Shown: positions 32,862 to 41,860, numbered from the stretch's first letter. The stretch: DNA of 64,000 nucleotides from Parolsenella massiliensis (GCF_900143685.1 NZ_LT671675.1:1853985-1917984), one strand, 5' to 3'. Numbers and translations: made by a program. The notes: generated by a model not told the origin, from the letters alone.

Positions 32862-33740
32862 CTACTCCGTGGCCGCATCGGTGGCGGCGTCGGTCGCGGC
32901 GGCGTCGGTGGCAGCCGCGTCCGTGGTGCTTGCGGCGCCGGTCGCCGCGGCGGAGTCACCGATGACGGCGTCGATGATGTTCCTCGGCAGCGTCACCTTG
33001 TCACGCAGGTTCTCGGAGGCGGTGGCGTCAAGGTCGGTGATCATGCAGTTGAAGTTGAAGCCGCCGTCGACCCCCGTACTCTTCGTCCACACGAACGTGG
33101 CGAAGCGCTTCATCGTGCCCGTGGGCTTGAGGAAGCCAAACAGCGAGGACTGCTGGATCTCACCGTTGTCGTCGATATGGACGTCGACGTGGTAGATGAC
33201 CTGGTTGATGTTGGGGTTGAGCAGCGCGTTGACGGCGAGCGCGGCAGCCTGGATTTGCGATCCGGCAAGGCACTCGAGCTCGTTTTTGGACGAGGTGTCC
33301 ACAACGCTGACCTCGATGGCGCCAGACTGCTCGTTGGCCTCGAGGACTGTGTAGTCCTCGGGGAACTGCGTGAAGCCGTCGCCCCACTCGACGCCGTTGC
33401 GCAGCGCCGTGTTGACGCTCGCGGAGTCGACGTGCTCGGCGAGCTGCGCCGTGCCGGCCCTGCGCACGAGGCCGCACGCCACCTGCGAGACCACGACGGC
33501 CACGAGCAGCACGATGAGCACGACAATCGCCGCACGCGTCATCGTCTTGCCAACGTTGGAGCCAGACGGGTCGTCACCGGACAGGGGGTCGACCTCCACC
33601 GCCGCCTTGCGGGCGCGGCGACGCGTGCGCTCCTTGCGGGCCTTGGACGCGTTCGTGTGGCCCGTCTCGTCCACGTCAGAGAAGATGGCCTCCACCTCGT
33701 CGGGCGTGGGGGCCTTTGCACTCTTGTCCTTCTTGGCCAT
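32862..33740 (-). CDS. Hypothetical single-pass membrane protein with Thr/Ala-rich tail
   Basis: 292 residues. A charged Lys/Arg-rich cytoplasmic N-terminus (about 1-65) precedes one TM segment (AAIVVLIVLLVAVVVSQVACGLV, about 69-91). The extracytoplasmic domain of about 170 residues has no motif I recognise. The end is a low-complexity run of TDAAA and TDAATDAATE units, with the corresponding DNA repeat at 32865-32925. Topology resembles actinobacterial membrane-anchored wall proteins, but no sortase signal or lipobox is present. It has its own terminator and lies between the kinase and an ABC exporter gene. Confidence 0.6.
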   Translation of the reverse strand: MAKKDKSAKAPTPDEVEAIFSDVDETGHTNASKARKERTRRRARKAAVEVDPLSGDDPSGSNVGKTMTRAAIVVLIVLLVAVVVSQVACGLVRRAGTAQLAEHVDSASVNTALRNGVEWGDGFTQFPEDYTVLEANEQSGAIEVSVVDTSSKNELECLAGSQIQAAALAVNALLNPNINQVIYHVDVHIDDNGEIQQSSLFGFLKPTGTMKRFATFVWTKSTGVDGGFNFNCMITDLDATASENLRDKVTLPRNIIDAVIGDSAAATGAASTTDAAATDAAATDAATDAATE

Positions 33741-33894
33741 GCTCTTCCTCGTAGTGTCGTCAGCGGCCGCGCGGCCGCTCGCAGGGTCAGTTCAGTTGGA
33801 ACTCAGTATAGGCAGGCAGCTTGGGCTTTCCTTAAGGCACCCCGCCATTCCGCCCAAGCTACACACGCCGAGAGGAAGCGGGCCGTCAAATCCT

Positions 33895-33978
33895 ACCAAA
33901 CAACAGGATGACAAAGGGACCCGTCCCCAATGGCATACCAAACAACAGGGAGACAAAGGAACCCGTCCCCAATGACAC
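33895..33978. repeat. Tandem 42-nt repeat with the CCCGTCCCCAATGG core
   Basis: Two adjacent 42-nt units (33895-33936 and 33937-33978) each read ACCAAACAACAGG, then a GACAAAGG block and ACCCGTCCCCAATG. They differ at about five positions. The last 5 nt precede the ABC exporter stop. The core matches the copies at 191-251, and GTGACA/TGTCAC variants occur at 1914-1944. Confidence 0.7.
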
Positions 33979-33982
33979 GGCG

Positions 33983-35776
33983 CTACGCGTGGCGGCCAAA
34001 CTGCATGCGGTAGTAGGTGGCGTAGGTGCCGCCCAGCGCCATGAGCTCGTCGTGGGTGCCGCGCTCCACCACGCGACCGCCGTCCACGGTGACGATCTCA
34101 TCGGCGTCTCGGATGGTCGAGAGGCGGTGCGCGATGACGAGCGTCGTACGGCCCGCAGAGAGACGGGAGAGCGACTCCTGGACGGCACGCTCGCTCTCGT
34201 TGTCGAGCGCGCTCGTGGCCTCGTCGAGCACGAGGATCTTCGGGTTCTTGAGGAACACGCGCGCGATGGCGATGCGCTGCTTCTGGCCACCGGAGAGGCG
34301 GGCGCCGCGCTCGCCCACCTGTGTCTCATAGCCCTCGGGCAGGCTGTCGATGAACGCGTCGATGTTCGCGGCGCGGGCTGCCTCGCGAATCTCTTCGAAC
34401 GTCGCCGAGGGGCGTCCGTAGGCGATGTTCTCACCAATCGTGCCGTCAAACAGATAGACGTCCTGCTGGACGAGGCCGATCGCCTCGCGCAGGCTCTTCT
34501 GCGTGACGTCGCGCACGTCCTGCCCGTCGATGGTGATGGATCCCTCGCGCACGTCGTAGAAGCGCGGCAGCAGGCTGCAGGTGGTGGACTTGCCGCCGCC
34601 GGAGGGACCCACGAGGGCAATCGTCTCGCCCGGCTTGATGTCCAGGTCTAGGCCGCACACGACGTCGTTCTCGCCGTCATAGGAGAAGCGCACGTCCGAA
34701 TAGACCACGTGACCTGCGGTGATGTCGATGTCTGGGGCGCCAGGGGCGTCAAGGACGTCCGGCTTCGTGACCAGGATCTCGTCGAAGCGCCTAAAGCCCG
34801 CCTCGGCCTTCTGGAACATCTCGGTGAAGTTGAGCAGCTGCTCGATGGCGGCGGTGAACGTGGTGATGTAAAGCGCGTAGGTGGAGAGATCCACCGGCTC
34901 CATCTCGCCGGCCGCAATGAGATAGCCGCCGTAGACGATGACCACGGTGAACAGCGCGCCCATGAGGGCCGCGATCATGGCCTGGTAGCCACCCATGACG
35001 TGATACATCCGCTGCTTGCTCTCGAGGTAGGCCTCGTTGGAGCGGGCGAACTTCTCGCGCTCGACGTCCTCGGCAGCGAAGCCCTTCACGACGCGGATGC
35101 CGCCAAGCGAGTCCTCGAGCTGCGAGTTGATGCCCGAGATACGCTTGCGGTTGTCCATGAACACCACGCGCATGCGCCTGTTCGCACGCGAGTTGTACGC
35201 CCACAGGATCGCCGTGATCACGGCGAGCACCGCGGAGAGCTTCCAGTTGATGGTCGCGAGAATGGCGAACGAGCCCACGATCTTGATGCCGCAGATGATG
35301 GCGTACTCGGGCCCGTGGTGCGCGGCCTCGCAGATGTCGAACAGGTCAGAGACCACGCGGCTCATGAGGTCGCCGGTGTTGTGACGGTCGAAGTACGAGA
35401 AGCTGAAGCGCTCATACTGGTCGAACAGGTCCTGGCGCATGTGGCTCTCCATGCGCGCGCCCATGACGTGGCCCCAGTAGCCCACGAAGTAGCGGCAGGC
35501 GTAGCGCACGGCGTACATGACGACGAGCCCGAGCGCGAGCGTGCCCAGCGCACCCATGATGGCGCCGGCACCCTCGGTGAAGAGTCCTCCCGTGAGGTTG
35601 CGCAGGATGATGGGGAACGCCAGGTCAACCGCCGTCATGACGACGGCGGCCACCGTGTCGATGGCGAACAGGTGCCACTGGGAGCGGTAGTACGAGATGA
35701 ACTTGCGGTACAGCGCGCCCGCGGCATGCGGGGCCGACCCGCCACGGGGACGGCCGTTGGTGCTGGTATCTGACAT
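33983..35776 (-). CDS. ABC exporter half-transporter (membrane plus ATPase)
   Basis: 597 residues. The N-terminal six-helix exporter domain (about 20-320) begins FISYYRSQWHLFAIDTVAAVV. The ATPase domain has Walker A GPSGGGKSTT, the signature LSGGQKQRIAIARVFL, Walker B ILVLDEATSALD and the H-loop IAHRLS. A single fused half-transporter probably works as a homodimer exporting lipid, peptide or drug; the substrate is not deducible. The ATG at 35776 is 4 nt from the NUDIX stop, so it is translationally coupled to that gene. Confidence 0.88.
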   Translation of the reverse strand: MSDTSTNGRPRGGSAPHAAGALYRKFISYYRSQWHLFAIDTVAAVVMTAVDLAFPIILRNLTGGLFTEGAGAIMGALGTLALGLVVMYAVRYACRYFVGYWGHVMGARMESHMRQDLFDQYERFSFSYFDRHNTGDLMSRVVSDLFDICEAAHHGPEYAIICGIKIVGSFAILATINWKLSAVLAVITAILWAYNSRANRRMRVVFMDNRKRISGINSQLEDSLGGIRVVKGFAAEDVEREKFARSNEAYLESKQRMYHVMGGYQAMIAALMGALFTVVIVYGGYLIAAGEMEPVDLSTYALYITTFTAAIEQLLNFTEMFQKAEAGFRRFDEILVTKPDVLDAPGAPDIDITAGHVVYSDVRFSYDGENDVVCGLDLDIKPGETIALVGPSGGGKSTTCSLLPRFYDVREGSITIDGQDVRDVTQKSLREAIGLVQQDVYLFDGTIGENIAYGRPSATFEEIREAARAANIDAFIDSLPEGYETQVGERGARLSGGQKQRIAIARVFLKNPKILVLDEATSALDNESERAVQESLSRLSAGRTTLVIAHRLSTIRDADEIVTVDGGRVVERGTHDELMALGGTYATYYRMQFGRHA

Positions 35777-35780
35777 GAAG

Positions 35781-36482
35781 CTAGTCCTCGGTCGGTGCGT
35801 TTGGGGCAAGGCGGCGAGCCACGGCGTCGCAGGCGAGCGCGCCCACGACGGTCTTGGCGTCCTCGACGCGGCCATCAAGCACCGCGTCGACGAGCTCGGT
35901 GAGCTCCACGAGGTCAACGTTGATGAACTCGTCGTCATCGGGGTTGGAGCTCGTGAACGTGAGGCCCGTGGCCATGTAGAGGTGGATGACCTCATCGGTG
36001 AAGCCGTCCGAGCTCGCGATCGAGGTGAGGTAGGCCATCTTGTCGGCCGTGAAGCCCGTCTCCTCCTCGAGCTCGCGGTGCGCCGCGGCCAGCGGGTCCT
36101 CGCCCGGCTCGAGCTTGCCGGCCGGAATCTCCACCGTCACGCGGTCGAGCGCCGTGCGGTACTGGCGCACGAGGCAGATGTGGCCGTCATCCGTGAGCGC
36201 CACGATGGCGACGGCGCCGGGGTGGCGCACGACGTCACGCACGGCCTCACGGCCGTCGGGCATCTGCACGTGCAGACGGCTCACCGAGAAGATGCGGCCC
36301 GTCCAGGCCGTCTCCTCGGTAAGCGGGCGCTCGGCCAGGGCGGCGTCGCGAGGATCATCGTTGCCGCGGACAAATCCGCGCCTCTCGGGCTCGCCGCTCT
36401 TGTGGTCGTGGTTCACACGGTCCCCGTCATAGGTGAACGCCTCGACGGTGTCCATGAGCTCGTCCGTGTCCTTCTGTGCCAT
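35781..36482 (-). CDS. NUDIX hydrolase, ADP-ribose pyrophosphatase-like
   Basis: 233 residues. The NUDIX box GKLEPGEDPLAAAHRELEEETGF (about 121-143) matches GX5EX7REUXEEXGU. The upstream 'VRQYR' and 'VEIPAGKLE' segments are typical of ADP-ribose pyrophosphatases. A charged N-terminal extension of about 50 residues precedes the fold. It probably hydrolyses ADP-ribose or a related nucleoside diphosphate derivative. It starts 6 nt after purD and is followed by the ABC exporter, so all three are probably one transcript. Confidence 0.82.
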   Translation of the reverse strand: MAQKDTDELMDTVEAFTYDGDRVNHDHKSGEPERRGFVRGNDDPRDAALAERPLTEETAWTGRIFSVSRLHVQMPDGREAVRDVVRHPGAVAIVALTDDGHICLVRQYRTALDRVTVEIPAGKLEPGEDPLAAAHRELEEETGFTADKMAYLTSIASSDGFTDEVIHLYMATGLTFTSSNPDDDEFINVDLVELTELVDAVLDGRVEDAKTVVGALACDAVARRLAPNAPTED

Positions 36483-36488
36483 GTGGCT

Positions 36489-37790
36489 CTAGACCTCCCA
36501 GGCGTCACGGCCGCGCAGGGCTCGGGCCCCGATGTCGTGACGCAGCGTCTTTCCCTCAAAGTCGATGAGATCGCAGGCGCGGTACGCCTGCTCGCGGGCA
36601 TGCTCGAACGTGTCGGCGACGGCGGTGACGTTCAGCACGCGGCCGCCGTTGGTCACGAGCTCGCCGGCGATCGTCTTGGTGCCGGCGTGGTAGACCGTGA
36701 CGCCCTCGAGCTTCTCGGCCCCCTCAATGCCGCGGATGGGCTTGCCCTTCTCGTAGGAGCCGGGGTAGCCCTTGCTCGTAAGCACCACGGAGACGGCCCA
36801 GTCGTTGTCCCAACTCACGTCCGCCTCGTCGAGCGTGCCGTTGTCGCAGCGGCAGAACACGTCGAGAAGGTCGGCCTTCATGCGCGGCAGGACCACCTGG
36901 GTCTCGGGGTCACCAAAGCGCGCGTTGAACTCGAGCACCCTGGGGCCGTCCTTCGTGAGCATGAAGCCGCCGTACAGGCAGCCGGAGTACGGGATGCCGT
37001 CGGCGGCGAGCTGGGCCACGACGCGGCGCTCGATCTCCACCATGGCCTCGTGCTCCTCGGGCGTCACGAAGGGCACCGGCGAGTAGACGCCCATGCCGCC
37101 CGTGTTGGGTCCAAGGTCACCCTCGAGGGCACGCTTGTGGTCCTGTGACGTCGCAAGCGGGATCACGGTCTTGCCGTCCGTGAGCGCGAGAAGCGAGCAC
37201 TCCGGACCCTTGAGCATCTCCTCGATGACGACGGTCTGGCCGGCCTCGCCAAACGTGCCCGAGAAGCACTCGCGCACGCCGGCGAGCGCCTCCTCGGTGG
37301 TCTGCGCCACGATGACACCCTTGCCGGCCGCGAGGCCGTCGGCCTTCACAACGCAGGGGCCAGCCAGCTCGCGAACGTAGGCCTCGGCAGGGGCGGCCTC
37401 GGTGAAGCTCTGGTAGCGGGCCGTGGGAACGCCGGCACGCTCCATGACCTGCTTGGCGAAGAGCTTGGAGCCCTCCATCTGCGCGGCCTGGCCGCTCGGG
37501 CCAAAGCACGCGATACCCGCGGCGCGCACGGCGTCTGCCACGCCGGCGACAAGCGGGGCCTCGGGGCCAATGACGACAAGGCCAACGCCGTGCTCGCTGG
37601 CAAAGCTCGCCACCTCGGCGGGGTTGTTCTGGTCAATCTGGGCAAGCTCGGCCTCGGCGAGGATGCCACCGTTGCCGGGGGCCGCCCAGACCTTGCCCGC
37701 GCGCGGGCTCTCGAGGAGCTTGCGAAGCAGCGCGTGCTCGCGGCCGCCAGCGCCCAGAAGGAGGATGTCGATCGTCTCGGTTGCGTCCAT
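36489..37790 (-). CDS. purD: Phosphoribosylamine-glycine ligase (PurD)
   Basis: 433 residues. ILLLGAGGREHALLRKL, the ATP-grasp segments (CVVKADGLAAGKGVIVA, EEMLKGPECSLLALTDG) and GPNTGGMGVYSPVPFV are PurD hallmarks. It joins glycine to phosphoribosylamine, step two of purine synthesis. The ATG at 37790 has GGGGGCACC upstream. It is separated from purA by two hairpins, then followed closely by the NUDIX and ABC exporter genes. Confidence 0.95.
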   Translation of the reverse strand: MDATETIDILLLGAGGREHALLRKLLESPRAGKVWAAPGNGGILAEAELAQIDQNNPAEVASFASEHGVGLVVIGPEAPLVAGVADAVRAAGIACFGPSGQAAQMEGSKLFAKQVMERAGVPTARYQSFTEAAPAEAYVRELAGPCVVKADGLAAGKGVIVAQTTEEALAGVRECFSGTFGEAGQTVVIEEMLKGPECSLLALTDGKTVIPLATSQDHKRALEGDLGPNTGGMGVYSPVPFVTPEEHEAMVEIERRVVAQLAADGIPYSGCLYGGFMLTKDGPRVLEFNARFGDPETQVVLPRMKADLLDVFCRCDNGTLDEADVSWDNDWAVSVVLTSKGYPGSYEKGKPIRGIEGAEKLEGVTVYHAGTKTIAGELVTNGGRVLNVTAVADTFEHAREQAYRACDLIDFEGKTLRHDIGARALRGRDAWEV

Positions 37791-37811
37791 GGTGCCCCCT
37801 GATCCTCACGT

Positions 37812-37835
37812 GAGACGGGGACGCTGCCCCGTCTC
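37812..37835 (-). terminator. Hairpin between purA and purD, promoter-proximal to purD
   Basis: GAGACGGGG/CCCCGTCTC, a perfect 9-bp stem 22 nt upstream of the purD start. No U tract follows. It could be an attenuator-like element or the second part of a double terminator. Confidence 0.45.
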
Positions 37836-37850
37836 GTCACCTGTGTCCAA

Positions 37851-37883
37851 ACCAAGACGGGCCCGACACGTGCCGGGCCCGTC
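37851..37883 (-). terminator. Terminator of purA
   Basis: GACGGGCCCG/CGGGCCCGTC arms around GCACGTGT (minus strand), followed by TTGGTTTGG, 15 nt after the purA stop. Confidence 0.7.
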
Positions 37884-37897
37884 AGATGCGTCTGCTC

Positions 37898-39184
37898 TTA
37901 CTTCCAGAAGCGGTTGATCGTCTGCTCGCGGTCGGGGCCCACGGCAACGAAGGAGACCTTCACGCCGCTGAGCTTCTCGATGAGCTCAATGTAGTCCTGC
38001 GCGGCCTTGGGGAGCTCGTCGAAGCTCCTGCAGCCAGTGATGTCTTCCTTCCAGCCCGGCACCTCGATGTACTTGGGCTTGGCGTGGTCGAAGACGGAGC
38101 GGTGCTCGGGGACCGTCGTGTACTCGACGCCATCGCACTCGTAGGCGGTGCAGACCTTGATGGTGTCGAGGCCCGTGAGCACGTCGAGCTTGGTGATGGC
38201 GAGGTCCGTGAGGCCGTTGACCTGGGCGGCGTACTTGACCACCACGGCGTCGTACCAGCCGCAGCGGCGCTTGCGGCCCGTGGTCACGCCGTACTCGTGG
38301 CCGGTCTCGAGCAGGAACTTGCCCACGCCCTCGTCAAGGCTGAGCTCCGTGGGGAACGGGCCAGAGCCAACGCGCGTGAGGTAGGCCTTGGCAACGCCGA
38401 GGACGCGCTCGATGTTGGTGGGGCCAACGCCCGAGCCGGTGACGGCGCCGCCGGCGGTGCAGTTGGAGGAGGTCACGTACGGGTACGTGCCGTGGTCGAT
38501 GTCGAGCATCGTGGCCTGGGCACCCTCGAACAGGACGCTCTTGCCCTCGGCGAGCAGCTCGTTGAGCAGCTTGCCGCTCTCGATGATGTAGGGACGCAGC
38601 TGCTTGGCGTAGCCAAGGAACTCCTCGCACACAGCGTCAACGGAATAGGTGGGCAGGCCGTAGACCTTCTCGAGGATGGGGTTCTGGTAGGCCAGCGATG
38701 CCTCGACCTTCTCGCGGAAGGTGTCATCGTCGAGCATGTCCTGCATGCGGATGCCCGTGCGGTTCATCTTGTCCATGTAGCAAGGGCCGATGCCGCGCTT
38801 CGTGGTGCCGATGAGGTTCTTGCCGAGGTTCTTCTCGTGGGCGCCGTCGAGGTCCTTGTGCCAGGGCATGACGACGTGGGCGTTGCCCGAGATGCGCAGG
38901 CCGTTGCAGGTGAGGCCCTCGCCCTTGATGTGCTCGAGCTCCTCGAGGACGACCGTGGGGTCAACGATGCAGCCGTTGCCGATGATCGACAGGACGTCTT
39001 CGTGGACGATGCCAGACGGAATCTGGTGGAGTGCGAGGTGGTGTCCATTGGCGACAACGGAGTGGCCGGCGTTGGCGCCACCGCCGTAGCGGCAGACCAC
39101 GTCGAAGTCACCGGAGATGAGGTCGGTGATCTTACCCTTGCCCTCGTCGCCCCACTGGGTTCCCACCAGAACTGATGCCGGCAT
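37898..39184 (-). CDS. purA: Adenylosuccinate synthetase (PurA)
   Basis: 428 residues. QWGDEGKGKITD (GTP/IMP site), NAGHSVV, GTTKRGIGPCYMDKMNRTGIRM, FEGAQATMLDIDHGTYPYVTSSNCTAGG and TTGRKRRCGWYD are diagnostic. It converts IMP and aspartate to adenylosuccinate, the first step to AMP. The start has AAGGAGCTC upstream. It lies between dnaB and purD, each separated by hairpins. Confidence 0.96.
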   Translation of the reverse strand: MPASVLVGTQWGDEGKGKITDLISGDFDVVCRYGGGANAGHSVVANGHHLALHQIPSGIVHEDVLSIIGNGCIVDPTVVLEELEHIKGEGLTCNGLRISGNAHVVMPWHKDLDGAHEKNLGKNLIGTTKRGIGPCYMDKMNRTGIRMQDMLDDDTFREKVEASLAYQNPILEKVYGLPTYSVDAVCEEFLGYAKQLRPYIIESGKLLNELLAEGKSVLFEGAQATMLDIDHGTYPYVTSSNCTAGGAVTGSGVGPTNIERVLGVAKAYLTRVGSGPFPTELSLDEGVGKFLLETGHEYGVTTGRKRRCGWYDAVVVKYAAQVNGLTDLAITKLDVLTGLDTIKVCTAYECDGVEYTTVPEHRSVFDHAKPKYIEVPGWKEDITGCRSFDELPKAAQDYIELIEKLSGVKVSFVAVGPDREQTINRFWK

Positions 39185-39258
39185 GAAGAGCTCCTTCTCT
39201 TACGGCTTAGCAAACTCTTTGAGTATACGCCAACGAGAACGTCTTCAGCCGCCTGCGT

Positions 39259-39323
39259 GAGCGCTGCAAACGAGACACTATGGGGAGCTCGAAAGCCGTC
39301 ATAGTGACCGATTTGCAGCGCTC
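39259..39323. repeat. Compound palindromic element between dnaB and purA (family copy 2)
   Basis: GAGCGCTGCAAA (39259-39270) and TTTGCAGCGCTC (39312-39323) form a perfect 12-bp outer stem. Inside, CACTATG and CATAGTG form a second stem around GGGAGCTCGAAAGCCGT. Block order and several strings match the element at 26924-26997. Confidence 0.65.
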
Positions 39324-39329
39324 GCGAGC

Positions 39330-39366
39330 AAACAAAGCGGCGCCCGGATTTGGACCCGGGCGCCGC
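39330..39366 (-). terminator. Terminator of dnaB
   Basis: GCGGCGCCCGG/CCGGGCGCCGC, an 11-bp stem followed on the minus strand by TTTGTTTGC, 10 nt past the dnaB stop. Confidence 0.8.
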
Positions 39367-39375
39367 GCGCAATGC

Positions 39376-40776
39376 CTAGACGTCGTCGTGGTGCATGTCG
39401 ACTTCCATGAACTTGGTCTTCTCGGCAAAGAAGGCCATGTCGATGATGCCCAGCGGGCCCGAACGGTTCTTTGCCACCACGAACTCCGTGATGCCGTAGT
39501 CCGGCCTGTCCTCGCGAGAGCCCTCCTCCTCCGTCATGGAACGGTCGAGCAGGATGACGATGTCTGCGTCCTGCTCGATGGAGCCCGACTCACGCAGGTC
39601 GGACAGCTGCGGGCGCTTGCCGCGCTGGCCGGTGCGCTCCTCGTTCTTACGCGAGAGCTGCGACAGGGCGATGACGGGAATGCCCAGGTCCTTGGCCATG
39701 ATCTTGATGCCACGGCTCATCTCGGAGACCTCGGTGGCGCGCGAGTCGGCGCGCTTGCTGGGCGGGGGCGAGACGAGCTGCAGGTAGTCGAGAATGACGA
39801 CGCCCTTCTCCTTGTTGCGCAGCATTCGGCGGGCCTTGGCACGAATCTCCGTGACGGTGGTGCCCGGGGTGTCGTCGATGAGGATGTCCAGGTTCGACAG
39901 GTCCTGCGTTGCCGTGAGGAGCTGGTCCCAGCTCTCGGGCGCGATCTTGCCCGAGCGGATGGCCTGCAGGGGCACCATCGAGTACGTGGACAGCAGGCGC
40001 TGCGCCACCTCCTCGACGCTCATCTCGAGCGAGAAGAAGCACACCGTGGCGCCGGACTGCGCCATCTGGACGGCAAGGTTCAGGGCGAACGAGGTCTTGC
40101 CCACGCCAGGTCGGGCGCCCACGACGATCATCTGGCCGGCGCGAAGGCCCAGGAACATGCGGTCCATGGCGGGGAAGCCCGTCTGGATGCCGACCGTTTC
40201 GCCGTCCTGCTGGCTGAGGCGCGCCAGGTCGTCGTAGAGAGACACCATCGCGTCCTCGAGCCTGACGTAGGAGGTCTTGATGTCGCGGTTCGTGACGTCG
40301 AGCAGCATCTTCTCGGCGGTCTCCACGACCTCCTTGGTATCCTCGGGCGCATTGGCGGCGAGGTTGGCAATCTTTGCGGAGGCATCGATCATGAGGCGCA
40401 GGGTTGCGTCTCGGTGCAGCATGTCGGCGTGATGCTTCCAGCTGGCGATGGCGAACGAGTCCTCGCCGAGACGTGCCAGCGACTGGATGCCGCCTGCACG
40501 CTCAAGCTGCTCGTTTGAGGTGAGGTAGTCGGCAAGCGAGATGGGGTCGAGAGCGATGCCGCGCTCGAACATCGTGCGCATGGCCGCAAAGACGATGCGG
40601 TTGGCGTCAACGAAGAAGTCGATCTCGGAGAGCTCGACGAGCGCGCTCTCGAGAACGTCTGGCGAGAGCATCATCGCCGAGAGCACGGAGCGCTCGGCGT
40701 CGGGGTGCGATGGCATGGTCTTGATGGAGGCAAGGGCCGCAGGTGACGGCGCTGCGTCATACACGATCTCGTCCAA
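39376..40776 (-). CDS. dnaB: Replicative DNA helicase (DnaB)
   Basis: 466 residues. The N-terminal domain (about 10-130; HPDAERSVLSAMML) binds primase, followed by the RecA-type motor with Walker A GARPGVGKTSFALN, VVILDYLQL and ALSQLSRKNEERTGQRGKRPQLSDLRESG. No intein is seen. It unwinds DNA ahead of the replication fork. A TTG start at 40776 was chosen because AAGGGAGGCACC precedes it and the N-terminus then has normal length; the longer ORF has no site. Confidence 0.92.
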   Translation of the reverse strand: MDEIVYDAAPSPAALASIKTMPSHPDAERSVLSAMMLSPDVLESALVELSEIDFFVDANRIVFAAMRTMFERGIALDPISLADYLTSNEQLERAGGIQSLARLGEDSFAIASWKHHADMLHRDATLRLMIDASAKIANLAANAPEDTKEVVETAEKMLLDVTNRDIKTSYVRLEDAMVSLYDDLARLSQQDGETVGIQTGFPAMDRMFLGLRAGQMIVVGARPGVGKTSFALNLAVQMAQSGATVCFFSLEMSVEEVAQRLLSTYSMVPLQAIRSGKIAPESWDQLLTATQDLSNLDILIDDTPGTTVTEIRAKARRMLRNKEKGVVILDYLQLVSPPPSKRADSRATEVSEMSRGIKIMAKDLGIPVIALSQLSRKNEERTGQRGKRPQLSDLRESGSIEQDADIVILLDRSMTEEEGSREDRPDYGITEFVVAKNRSGPLGIIDMAFFAEKTKFMEVDMHHDDV

Positions 40777-41233
40777 GGTGCCTCCCTTATGCGTTCGGAA
40801 TAGAGTGCCTGACAATCTTAGCTCATGGTGGCGAGTGCACGGCCGGACCGCCCAGGGAGCCGATGGGGCGAGACAGGCCCACATGTCAGTGACTCACGCA
40901 AGGATGCGTGTACCTGCGGGTTTTCAAAAGCCCACGCAAGTTACCACGGGAAACGCGAGTTTTCACACTTTTCAACATTTTTGGAAAATTGGATGAGTGG
41001 TTTTCAACATCAGGCACATAAAGCCACCTCGAAGCCCCTGTGCCATAACAAAGGGTTTTGAAAGACTCCCAATCATTTACCAATCATGCAAAGTGCCTGG
41101 TAAACGGCCTGTTTGAGGCCTTACTAATAGTAAGGCCTGTGTGACAGAGACTCCATCCGGCATCTCGTGAAGCCGTCGACGACCAAGGAGATCTGCGCAT
41201 AGCCCCTGCTTATTGTCGATTGCGGCAGGTCGA
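40777..41233. other. Intergenic region between rplI and dnaB, partly AT-rich
   Basis: More than 450 nt without a credible gene. It includes an AT-rich tract (about 40915-41010) with two TTTTCAACAT copies (40969-40978 and 41001-41010), and a perfect 10-bp inverted repeat AGGCCTTACT-AAT-AGTAAGGCCT (41116-41138). The dnaB promoter must be here. No exact DnaA box was found. A short minus-strand frame (40886-41083, 65 codons) lacks a convincing start site. Confidence 0.45.
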
Positions 41234-41269
41234 TAAAAAAGGACCCGCGGCACTTAGCCACGGGTCCTT
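41234..41269 (-). terminator. Terminator of the rpsF-ssb-rpsR-rplI operon
   Basis: AAGGACCCGTGG/CCGCGGGTCCTT arms (one mismatch) are followed on the minus strand by TTTTTTATCG. Confidence 0.9.
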
Positions 41270-41316
41270 GCGTGCTTGGGTTGCCTCTTCGCCGTGGGGC
41301 GAAGGAGAAGAGCAGC

Positions 41317-41847
41317 CTACTCGGCGGCCTCGGTGGTCTCCTCGGCAGCCTCGGTCTCGGCGACCTCGGCCTCGGGAGCCTCCTCGGCGACCTCCTCGAC
41401 GGCCGGCTTGCCGACCTGGAGGTGGAGCTCGGCGGCGATCTCACGGTACAGGCTCACCTTGATGGTGTGCAGACCGGAGGTCTTGATGGCGCGGTTGAGC
41501 TCGATGCGCTTGCGCTCGACCTCGACACCAAGCTCGTTCTTGATGGCGTCAGCAACCATGGTGTTGGTCACGGAGCCGAAGAGCTGGCCCTCGTCGCCCA
41601 CCTTGGCGTCGATGAGGACGGTCTTGCCATCGATGGCGGCCTTCAGAGCCTCGGCATCGGCGATGCGCTTAGCCTCGCGCTTCTCGATGTTGTGACGACG
41701 CTCCTCGAGCTGCTTGATGTTGCCCTTGGTGGCCGGCAGGGCCATGCGGTTGGGGAACAGGTAGTTCTCAGCGAACCCCTGGGCGACCTCGACGACGTCG
41801 CCCTCTCCGCCCTTGCCCTTGAGCTCACCCAGAAGGATGACTTTCAT
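41317..41847 (-). CDS. rplI: Ribosomal protein bL9
   Basis: 176 residues. MKVILLGELKGKGGEGDVVEVAQGFAENYLFP is the invariant L9 N-terminus, followed by the long central helix and the C-terminal domain. Standard L9 is about 148 residues; here the last 27 or so form an extra Glu/Ala-rich tail (from VEEVAEEAPEAEVAE to TTEAAE). The ATG at 41847 has correctly spaced AAGGAG. Last gene of the operon, 13 nt after rpsR. Confidence 0.95.
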   Translation of the reverse strand: MKVILLGELKGKGGEGDVVEVAQGFAENYLFPNRMALPATKGNIKQLEERRHNIEKREAKRIADAEALKAAIDGKTVLIDAKVGDEGQLFGSVTNTMVADAIKNELGVEVERKRIELNRAIKTSGLHTIKVSLYREIAAELHLQVGKPAVEEVAEEAPEAEVAETEAAEETTEAAE

Positions 41848-41860
41848 GGACACTCCTTAC

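Noticed and set aside
40886-41083. A possible 65-codon minus-strand gene in the rplI-dnaB gap.
   Set aside because: No convincing ribosome site, and composition unlike neighbouring genes. Left as intergenic, but worth a transcript check.
40777-41233. Chromosome origin (oriC) in the AT-rich gap.
   Set aside because: No exact TTATCCACA DnaA box and no dnaA/dnaN nearby; the true origin is more likely beyond the gyrB end of the window.
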